A stretch of DNA of 64,000 nt from Candidatus Thorarchaeota archaeon (GTDB lineage Archaea; Asgardarchaeota; Thorarchaeia; Thorarchaeales; Thorarchaeaceae): positions 248,001-312,000 of the forward strand of contig SHMX01000004.1 of assembly GCA_008080745.1 (NCBI GenBank), written 5' to 3'. Position numbers and translations under genes: made by a program. The first letter of the stretch is position 1. Each line of letters starts with the position of its first letter. This document shows positions 43,901-50,553 of the stretch, in pieces. Under the pieces are notes generated by a model. That model ran no database searches. It was not told the DNA's origin and was given only the letters and a program-made list of their open reading frames with translations.

Positions 43901-44428
43901 TTAGAAAAATTCCCGCATTAGCGCTCCAACAAGAGAGCCAAGAAGATTAGCAAAGATAACAAACAGGAAATATACCGCACTTATGACCATTCCCGATATG
44001 AAGAACTCGCCAATATCCAGTTCTGGAGCAATTAGAGCCGGTGAAATAAGGAATAGTATGAATATGACAATGAAGAACATCGAAGAAATCAATGATGCAA
44101 AAAGCGCATTCTTGGTTTGATGCACTGTCAATCCTATTGGTATTGCAGACACCATTGGCACAACGAACATATAGAGTGCCACTTCTTCCAGAATATCAAC
44201 AATGACCAACGCATAAATATTGGCGTTTATTACGGCCGCAAGGAAGGGAACGAGAAACATAACAAGCAGATCTCTGTTTCTTTCGTACATTTTAACTCCT
44301 AGGAATTTTACTACTGGTTGTTGTTTTACACCTTCAACCTTTTTCTTCTCTGGGAGTGGTCTGAAGAAACCTTTCTTCTCTTCTGGTTCCTCTTCAGCAT
44401 CTACACGATATTTTGTTTCATCGGACAT
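43901..44428 (-). CDS. Four-TM membrane protein with charged N-terminus, unknown
   Basis: I place the start at the ATG at 44428 (MSDETKYRVDAEEEPEEKKG); the open frame continues upstream into the promoter of the divergent isomerase. The 175-residue product has a charged cytoplasmic N-terminus of about 60 residues and then four or five hydrophobic helices: LLVMFLVPFLAAVINANIYA, VALYMFVVPMVSAIPIG, LFASLISSMFFIVIFILFLI and ISAVYFLFVIFANLLGSLVG. I recognise no family. It is the gene just upstream of the purine operon on the same strand. Confidence 0.55.
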   Translation of the reverse strand: MSDETKYRVDAEEEPEEKKGFFRPLPEKKKVEGVKQQPVVKFLGVKMYERNRDLLVMFLVPFLAAVINANIYALVIVDILEEVALYMFVVPMVSAIPIGLTVHQTKNALFASLISSMFFIVIFILFLISPALIAPELDIGEFFISGMVISAVYFLFVIFANLLGSLVGALMREFF

Positions 44429-44564
44429 AGCATCCACTGAATTAAAAACTAGTAATAACTGACAATAAAGGCTTCGCATTACGCAAGTGCATGAAAGTTA
44501 TCGAATCTTTTTTGACCGTAACGCCTATGAAGCGAATAGGCTTAGAAATATCGAGGATACTCTT

Positions 44565-45713
44565 ATGGCACGAGACCAACCAATCGAAAGAAGTGATTCT
44601 GTTGAAGAACTAACAGAGGCTAGTCTAACGAAGAGAAGGAAAATAGAGCACATCGAGATTTGTCTTGATGAAGATGTCCAATGCAGGAGATCAACGATGT
44701 TCGAAGATATCAAACTTTTACATAACGCTCTGCCTGAGATCAACAAAGATACTATTGATCTAACTACTAACTTCTTTGGTCTAAGGGCTGATTATCCTAT
44801 CGTCATAGCTGCCATGACTGGAGGTCATCCTGAGACTTACAAAATCAATCAACGTCTAGCCGAGGCTGCAGAGGAGCTTAAGATTCCTATAGGTGTGGGG
44901 AGTCAGAGATCCGGGTTAGAGAATCCTGACCTAGCTGACACATTCAAAGTTGTTAGGGATTGCGCCCCCACTGTTCCCGTGATTGCAAATATTGGAGCAA
45001 CCCATGTCAATCTGGCTGCAGAAGCTGTTTCGATGGTTGAGGCAGATATACTAGCAATTCATCTTAATCCTCTTCAAGAGGCTATCCAACCTGAAGGTGA
45101 CTGTAATTCTATTGGTGTGATTGATAATATTGCACAAATTGTAGATATTGTTGATGTTCCTGTCATCTGTAAAGAAACTGGTGCTGGAATATCTGGTGAA
45201 GTCGCCAAAGCTCTTGAGAATGTTGGTGTTGTCGGTGTGGATGTCGGGGGAGTTGGTGGAACGAGCTGGGCAGCAGTTGAATATTATCGTGCTTTGAAAG
45301 AGGATGATGCTATCAAAGCTCAAATGGGTCTCGAGTTTTGGGACTTTGGGATTCCCACCGCCCTGAGTGTCATTATGGTGAGTGATGCAACTGACTTGGA
45401 TATTATTGCTACTGGTGGTATACGCACAGGTCTTGATGTATCGAAAGCTCTAAGCTTGGGTGCAATTTCAGCTGGAGTAGCACACCCATTTCTATATCCT
45501 GCAACCCGTGGTAGAACTGAAGATGTGGTTGGTGAAATTTCAAAGTTCATTGAAGGCCTTCGAACAGCAATGTATCTAACTGGCTGTGATTCTATCGAAA
45601 AATTACAGATTCGCCCTCTAATTATTGGAGGAAAACTCCTTGAGTCCTTGAATTCACTCGGAATAGATTATGAACAACTAGTTTCCGGTACTCAGATCGA
45701 TTTCGATATCTGA
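44565..45713 (+). CDS. fni: Type 2 isopentenyl-diphosphate delta-isomerase
   Basis: This is the FMN- and NADPH-dependent enzyme that interconverts IPP and DMAPP, the entry to archaeal ether-lipid and quinone isoprenoids. Diagnostic stretches are PIVIAAMTGGHPETYKINQR, then IGVGSQRSGLENP, then ADILAIHLNPLQEAIQPEGD (the catalytic Q-E region) and VGVDVGGVGGTSWAAVE. I prefer the ATG at 44565 (MARDQPIERS), with GAGGAT eight bases upstream, over the ORF's earliest ATG at 44487, giving 382 residues, close to the family norm. It diverges from the 43901 membrane gene, and no other isoprenoid gene is adjacent. Confidence 0.93.
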   Translation: MARDQPIERSDSVEELTEASLTKRRKIEHIEICLDEDVQCRRSTMFEDIKLLHNALPEINKDTIDLTTNFFGLRADYPIVIAAMTGGHPETYKINQRLAEAAEELKIPIGVGSQRSGLENPDLADTFKVVRDCAPTVPVIANIGATHVNLAAEAVSMVEADILAIHLNPLQEAIQPEGDCNSIGVIDNIAQIVDIVDVPVICKETGAGISGEVAKALENVGVVGVDVGGVGGTSWAAVEYYRALKEDDAIKAQMGLEFWDFGIPTALSVIMVSDATDLDIIATGGIRTGLDVSKALSLGAISAGVAHPFLYPATRGRTEDVVGEISKFIEGLRTAMYLTGCDSIEKLQIRPLIIGGKLLESLNSLGIDYEQLVSGTQIDFDI

Positions 45714-45720
45714 TTTCACG

Positions 45721-46119
45721 TCATTTATAAACGGAGGGACATCCTCTGCAGGGGTTCCCAAATATGGGGCAATTCTCACAATTTGACCCACAGGGAGGCG
45801 ATTCCTGTTTATCACTCTCATACGGATTTGCATCGAATAAAAATACAAGTCTGTCATCGCGCACAAAAGACACGGATTCAGCACCAATAAGTTCAGGATT
45901 CTCTACTAGTGTGTTTTCTTCGTTAGAAAAATTACCATGTTGTTGGTAGACGGATTCGATAGCTACCACTCGTAATTGGTTGGGTTCCTTTCCCTTCTCT
46001 ATTATTGGCCAATTTGGACATTCTCGATACTTCTTAAGAAATGCATTGGCTTTCCACTCGCTAGAAAATGTAAAAATGTAGATCCCCCCCATGAGAGCTC
46101 TTTTATCTGATTCTCTCAT
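45721..46119 (-). CDS. Small protein with cysteine-rich metal-binding tail
   Basis: The first 105 residues form a compact alpha/beta domain (GGIYIFTFSSEWKANAFLKK, then LRVVAIESVYQQHGNFS). The C-terminal tail is CGSNCENCPIFGNPCRGCP, five Cys in a C-x3-C-x2-C-x6-C-x2-C layout, likely to bind Zn or an Fe-S cluster. Similar tails occur in small DUF3795-like proteins. The start could be the ATG at 46119 or the one 27 bases on. The function is unknown. It converges with fni, seven bases between stops, and follows the acyl-CoA synthetase gene by 17 bases on the same strand. Confidence 0.6.
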   Translation of the reverse strand: MRESDKRALMGGIYIFTFSSEWKANAFLKKYRECPNWPIIEKGKEPNQLRVVAIESVYQQHGNFSNEENTLVENPELIGAESVSFVRDDRLVFLFDANPYESDKQESPPCGSNCENCPIFGNPCRGCPSVYK

Positions 46120-46136
46120 TGGGGGTTCATCCAGTT

Positions 46137-47543
46137 TTATTTAGCTCCAATACGCCTTAGGTATTGCGATCGCTGATCCATACCGTGAAGCATCTGTACA
46201 GCCTCCTCAATGGTGTCGCCAACGGGTATTCCATTGAGTTCAAAGCCTCGGATAATTACTTCATATTTCTCTAAATCCGGAACATACGCTACAATTGTTT
46301 TCTCGTATTTCTTTCCAACATTAGCCACTCTCGCACCTACCTGTAGTGATATGCCGGGTGCATAGGGCAACATGAGAAGCAATGCAGCATCAACCTTTTC
46401 AAGATCAAGCATCACATCAAGTACTCGTTCATAGTCCAAGTCTGAAGCACTACCAGTAAGATCGCATGGGTTTCTAAATGAAGCTATATTTTGATATGCT
46501 GGTGTCATCTGTTCTCTAAGCTTCTTCTGATCATCTTCTGAAAATAATGGTAACTTCAAATCATAGTGATCTGCCTCATCTGTGGCTATCACACCGTGGC
46601 CTCCACTTACAGTTAAACATCCGATGTTGGGTCCCCTCATAATTGTGGGTTTGAATGAGAATACCTTTGAGAATGCCATCACTTCATCCTCATCAATTGC
46701 TTCAATAACTCCATACTGTTTGAAAGCAGCAGAAGCTACAACTCGATTTCCTGCCAGGGATGATGTGTGACTCTGAGTTGCTCGATGACCGGCTTCAGAT
46801 TGACCTCCTTTAAGCACAACTACTGGTTTCTTATCAGCAATCTTCTTAGCGGCTTCTACGAAGGCTCTTCCTTCACCTTCAGCAAAACCCTCAATGTAAC
46901 AGAGAATAACATTGACTTTGTCATCGTTTCCAAAATGTTGAACGAAATCTGTTACTTTAGTTTGAGCTGCATTTCCAATTGATACTGCAGCTGCAATGCC
47001 GACATCTCGAGAAGCAAATTCTTCTAATCGCTCAATAAGCCAGCCTCCACTCTGTGATATCAGTGCTACTGATCCTTTGATTGGTCGTGCTACACGTTCA
47101 GATGGCAGGAAGAATGTATCAAGAGCTTCAGGCACAAATACACCAATGCAGTTTGGACCCACCATGGTGATGTTATATTTTTCAGCTAATTCCACTATCT
47201 CTTTCTGTAGACTCTCGCCAGTTTCTCCAGTTTCACTAAAACCTCCCGATACAACGATGACTGATTTGATACCTTTTTCTCCAACGTCCTTCAAGACTGA
47301 AGGAACATATTTTGCAGGAACTGAAATTACTACCAACTCGATATCATCAGGAGCTTCTGCAACTGATTTGTATGCTTGAACACCTTCAATCATACCTCCC
47401 TTAGGGTTGATTGGGTAGGTCTTGAGACCGTTCTCAAAAGCTAGCTTTCTAAATATCACGTTACCGGGGCTGAATGGATTCGAAGTCGAGACGCCCACTA
47501 CTGCCGTTACTTTCGGACTTAGCATCTTCTTTAGGCCAGACAT
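46137..47543 (-). CDS. ADP-forming acetyl/acyl-CoA synthetase, alpha subunit
   Basis: The protein has the CoA-binding Rossmann domain (TAVVGVSTSNPFSPGNVIFR), two succinyl-CoA-ligase-like domains (VALISQSGGWLIERLEEF and VVVLKGGQSEAGHRATQSH) and the catalytic phosphohistidine in SHTSSLAGNRV. That is the architecture of the alpha subunit of acetate-CoA ligase (ADP-forming), which makes ATP from acyl-CoA in archaeal peptide and sugar fermentation. The ATP-grasp beta subunit is not encoded next to it, so it must be supplied from elsewhere. The ATG has AGAGGGTTAAG upstream. Substrate range (acetyl, aryl or branched acyl) is not predictable from this sequence. Confidence 0.9.
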   Translation of the reverse strand: MSGLKKMLSPKVTAVVGVSTSNPFSPGNVIFRKLAFENGLKTYPINPKGGMIEGVQAYKSVAEAPDDIELVVISVPAKYVPSVLKDVGEKGIKSVIVVSGGFSETGETGESLQKEIVELAEKYNITMVGPNCIGVFVPEALDTFFLPSERVARPIKGSVALISQSGGWLIERLEEFASRDVGIAAAVSIGNAAQTKVTDFVQHFGNDDKVNVILCYIEGFAEGEGRAFVEAAKKIADKKPVVVLKGGQSEAGHRATQSHTSSLAGNRVVASAAFKQYGVIEAIDEDEVMAFSKVFSFKPTIMRGPNIGCLTVSGGHGVIATDEADHYDLKLPLFSEDDQKKLREQMTPAYQNIASFRNPCDLTGSASDLDYERVLDVMLDLEKVDAALLLMLPYAPGISLQVGARVANVGKKYEKTIVAYVPDLEKYEVIIRGFELNGIPVGDTIEEAVQMLHGMDQRSQYLRRIGAK

Positions 47544-47704
47544 ATCTTAACCCTCTTCTATGTTGCATTCGGATAGAAATTATACCCTTATATCGCTACG
47601 GGTGACTTTGGTAATAGCCATTCTGCCAATGCCACCAGAACCTTTAGTTTTTAAGCAAAGATACGGTTGTGAATATAAATACACTCTACGGAGGAATATC
47701 TCGC

Positions 47705-48022
47705 GTGTCATGGAAAAAACATACTATGAAAGCTCCGAAGATTCATGAGATGAATCGGGAATTCAACAAAAAGATGGAAAAAAAGGTAGACGAATTGATA
47801 GCCGCTCTAGCAGATACTGAGGATGCAATAGATTTAGAGTTCTTGGAGGACTACTTTGTCCTCAGTGAGGATGATAATCAGGCCATTCAGGAACTAGCAC
47901 ATATTTTGAGAGTTCACGGTAAGTACGCTCACAAGGTCGTACCTCTTAGAGAGGAAAAAATGGTCTATATTCAGTTTTATACAAAGAAAGACGACGACGA
48001 AGATGACGAAGATGAGGATTAG
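47705..48022 (+). CDS. Small acidic-tailed protein, unknown
   Basis: The 105-residue protein starts at a GTG at 47705, behind GGAGGAATATCTC. It runs through two helices (MNREFNKKMEKKVDELIAAL and DLEFLEDYFVLSEDDNQAIQ) into a strand pair (KYAHKVVPLREEKMVYIQFY) and ends in a run of Asp/Glu. This would suit a small winged-helix-like or adaptor fold, but I recognise no family. It converges on the CetZ-cluster operon and is ended by its own hairpin at 48020, so it is probably not part of that operon. Confidence 0.6.
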   Translation: MSWKKHTMKAPKIHEMNREFNKKMEKKVDELIAALADTEDAIDLEFLEDYFVLSEDDNQAIQELAHILRVHGKYAHKVVPLREEKMVYIQFYTKKDDDEDDEDED

Positions 48023-48060
48023 TCCCGGCTGGGACTACCTCTTTCTTGTTTTTATTTTAT
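48020..48060 (+). terminator. Hairpin terminator overlapping a stop codon
   Basis: TAGTCCC-GGCT-GGGACTA forms a perfect seven-base-pair stem that starts at the TAG stop of the 47705 gene. It is followed by CCTCTTTCTTGTTTTTATTTT. Confidence 0.65.
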
Positions 48061-49148
48061 GGTTTCATCTGAGCCAGAATCTCACGAAGTCTTGGTTCAG
48101 CAAGGATTGCATGTTGTAATTTGCATAGCAATTTTGTAATTTCTGCATAGATAACTTGTCGCTGGGGATCACTACCAGTTTCTGCATTCTGTAATGCTTC
48201 TTCGCAGCGTTGGTTGATTCTTTTTATGAGGCGCTTCTCCAAGTCCGGTCCTCCCCAACCAAATCCATCAAAAGCAGTGTGTGCGTCCAATATTTTTTCC
48301 TGAACATTGAAATCTTCGCCTTTGAGTATTCCTTCAATGCCTGCAAAATATTTAGACACTGCTCTTTCTACTCGTTCCATCTCTGACCCATCAAGATAAT
48401 TTTCTTGAGCTCTTTTCTTCATCAAGTCCTGCAAAAGCCTTGCACCGGGTGCCTCTGTTAGCAACCCTTTAACTATACGTACAACAACTCGAGCAGGTAT
48501 CTCGATTGCATCGCCAATATATGGTGAATTGGATTCGTATCTATGAAGCTCTCGTAGAACTTCTAGCCAGAATGTTGGTAATAATGCATGGCAACGCTTA
48601 GAATATTGTTGTATCATCCGCTGAGTCTGACCAATCAGTCCCCACTCATCATTTTCAACACCTACTTTTTTGTAGGGCTCTTTTGGTTCTGGTGGTTCGG
48701 GAGAAGCCAGTTCTAATAGCGGCTCTAATTTTTCTTGGTCTGTTGTAACACTTGATGCAGCTTTTACAACTTCTTTTGGTATCGGCCGAGATCCTTCGCC
48801 TCCATCAAGGAGATGCAGTATCTCAGCAGTAGGTGTTCCTCTGTCCTCGGCTTTCTTGGCAATCTCTGAGAGTTTGGGTAGAACACTCTCTATCTGAGAA
48901 AGTCGCTTTACCAGCAGACCCACTATATTTTGAGTTGATGGTGGTATCTTTGTTGAGGTTGTTAAATCCTCCAACCAACTTCTTGTTCGAGTAAGCCCCT
49001 GAGTTAGAGAATCAACTCTATCAGGATCAATAGAACCCTCAACCTGAGATGTAATTAGGAAATGAATCAAGGTAGAGTTTAGTGTGGCTATGAGGAGCAT
49101 TCGCTCGATTAAGTCAACATTCCCAATTTCTTCAGTCAAATCACTCAC
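48057..49148 (-). CDS. Helical partner protein of the CetZ-like GTPase, unknown
   Basis: I recognise no family in this 363-residue protein. It is nearly all helical: an N-terminal bundle (about 10-120), a Pro/Glu-rich linker around 145-165 (SPEPPEPKEPYKK) and a second bundle (170-363) ending ILAQMKP. There is no signal peptide, membrane segment or catalytic motif. The GTG start at 49148 follows the TAG stop of the tubulin-like gene after three bases, and the ribosome-binding site AATAGGGT overlaps that stop, so the two are translationally coupled and probably made in fixed ratio. That points to a direct partner such as a nucleotide-state sensor, cross-linker or cap. Confidence 0.65.
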   Translation of the reverse strand: MSDLTEEIGNVDLIERMLLIATLNSTLIHFLITSQVEGSIDPDRVDSLTQGLTRTRSWLEDLTTSTKIPPSTQNIVGLLVKRLSQIESVLPKLSEIAKKAEDRGTPTAEILHLLDGGEGSRPIPKEVVKAASSVTTDQEKLEPLLELASPEPPEPKEPYKKVGVENDEWGLIGQTQRMIQQYSKRCHALLPTFWLEVLRELHRYESNSPYIGDAIEIPARVVVRIVKGLLTEAPGARLLQDLMKKRAQENYLDGSEMERVERAVSKYFAGIEGILKGEDFNVQEKILDAHTAFDGFGWGGPDLEKRLIKRINQRCEEALQNAETGSDPQRQVIYAEITKLLCKLQHAILAEPRLREILAQMKP

Positions 49149-49151
49149 ACC

Positions 49152-50534
49152 CTATTCCATCGTTTCTCCAGGTGTCATATAATAGCTAAATAGTTCTCTG
49201 AAGTCACTAATGGCACTGACTAGTTCTTTTCTCGTGGTACCTTTGGATCGCATAAACCAACCTTGTTTCAAGGGAGAAGAACCACTGTGAAGATTAACGA
49301 GCTGAGTGGCCTCGTTAATGATTTGAACTAGCTCGGGTATCTTAGGTAGACCAAGTAAGAGCAATAGGTTTGTGGAGGGGTCTTTGTCATAATACTGCAC
49401 ATAACATGGAGTTATTGCTGCTCCCGGTGCAATGAATTTATCCAGTGATTCCTTAAGATGCATTCCATATTCTGCCTTTGAAATATGTCTTGGTCCACTG
49501 AATACATAATATACACTCTCTGCATTTGGTTGATCTCCAACGTCTGCATAGGAGGTTTCTTTGATTGCATAATCCACCATTGCACGAAGCTGTTTAGGCA
49601 TACTTCCTGCATCAGGAATAAGACCGATATCTTGGTAGAGTGCTGGAACAACAACTGGATCAAGTTTTCTAGAGTAATCTGCAAGGTCCGTTGTGGGAAA
49701 CACATCCTTGTTACCTTCGTAGACACCAGGTGATAACATCGCCTCAATCACGTCCAGTGCCAGAGGGTTAACCAATTCAACAAAAGCTTGTTCCGTTCGT
49801 TTATCCATATCTTCCGTTTCATCAAGGGTTGAGGGCACCTTTGTTTCAATCTGATCGATACTTGCAATATCCACATCAAGTTCTCGCTGAAGATAATCAA
49901 CGCTGTCAGATTTTCTTGAATTGAGAATTCTTTTGAGCATAGTACGATTACTAAGCAATATGGTAAGATCTGCACCCCTCTCTTGCAACTGTGCCCGGAG
50001 GAGTTTGGATACCGCCCAAATAGAATTCAATGCCTCACTGGATTGACCCTCGAATGGGAGTACTCCGATTACGTATACAAAGATACGCCTTCCCTCTTCC
50101 TCTTGGAATCTCTGTTTGAGAAGTTCAATGATTGCAGGTGTTCCACCACAACCTGTACCTCCGCCAAGACTAGTAAAGATACAGAATCCAGAAACTCCTT
50201 CAAATCCGAGGTTTCCCAGCTGATCAAAGATAATATCTTTTGACTCCATCATGGCGTTGTATCCATCCATGAACCGGCCACCCACACCAATCTCTGATGC
50301 ACCATATAGCATCGTATTTTCCTTGGGGATACCATATTTTGATCGCACCTTTGTCAAGTCAGCTCGGTCTGTATTCATCAACATGTAGCCTCTAACTCGA
50401 GATGGGAGTTTCTTGTCTCTACTTGTCTGTAGATAAGAGCCTACTATGTTTGAACCACATTCTCCTATGCCGATGGCAAAGACCTCGGCTGCTTTGGTCG
50501 TTTCGTCGCTTTCGCTTCCTCTCATTCTATGCAT
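49152..50534 (-). CDS. CetZ/FtsZ-like tubulin-superfamily GTPase
   Basis: The 460-residue protein has the tubulin-superfamily loops: T1 GIGECGSN (22-29), T3-region MNTDRADL (53-60), T4 GGGTGCGG (124-131), T5 VIGVLPFEGQ (155-164), guanine-site Asn in LLSNRTML (193-200) and T7 TTDLADY (281-287), which keeps both Asp of the NxDxxD synergy loop but has Thr at the Asn position. The C-terminal domain reads VYYVFSGPRHISK, then LLLLLGLPKIPELVQII, resembling haloarchaeal CetZ more than classical FtsZ. An extra charged segment of about 50 residues sits between T6 and T7 (about 203-250). It probably forms GTP-dependent filaments. It is the middle gene of a three-gene minus-strand operon. Confidence 0.88.
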   Translation of the reverse strand: MHRMRGSESDETTKAAEVFAIGIGECGSNIVGSYLQTSRDKKLPSRVRGYMLMNTDRADLTKVRSKYGIPKENTMLYGASEIGVGGRFMDGYNAMMESKDIIFDQLGNLGFEGVSGFCIFTSLGGGTGCGGTPAIIELLKQRFQEEEGRRIFVYVIGVLPFEGQSSEALNSIWAVSKLLRAQLQERGADLTILLSNRTMLKRILNSRKSDSVDYLQRELDVDIASIDQIETKVPSTLDETEDMDKRTEQAFVELVNPLALDVIEAMLSPGVYEGNKDVFPTTDLADYSRKLDPVVVPALYQDIGLIPDAGSMPKQLRAMVDYAIKETSYADVGDQPNAESVYYVFSGPRHISKAEYGMHLKESLDKFIAPGAAITPCYVQYYDKDPSTNLLLLLGLPKIPELVQIINEATQLVNLHSGSSPLKQGWFMRSKGTTRKELVSAISDFRELFSYYMTPGETME

Positions 50535-50553
50535 GATCTATAACCCCTTTTGA

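Noticed and set aside
44487-44564. Earlier start of the IPP isomerase
   Set aside because: The 26 extra residues have no counterpart in the family and would begin in the divergent promoter; the ATG at 44565 has a ribosome-binding site.
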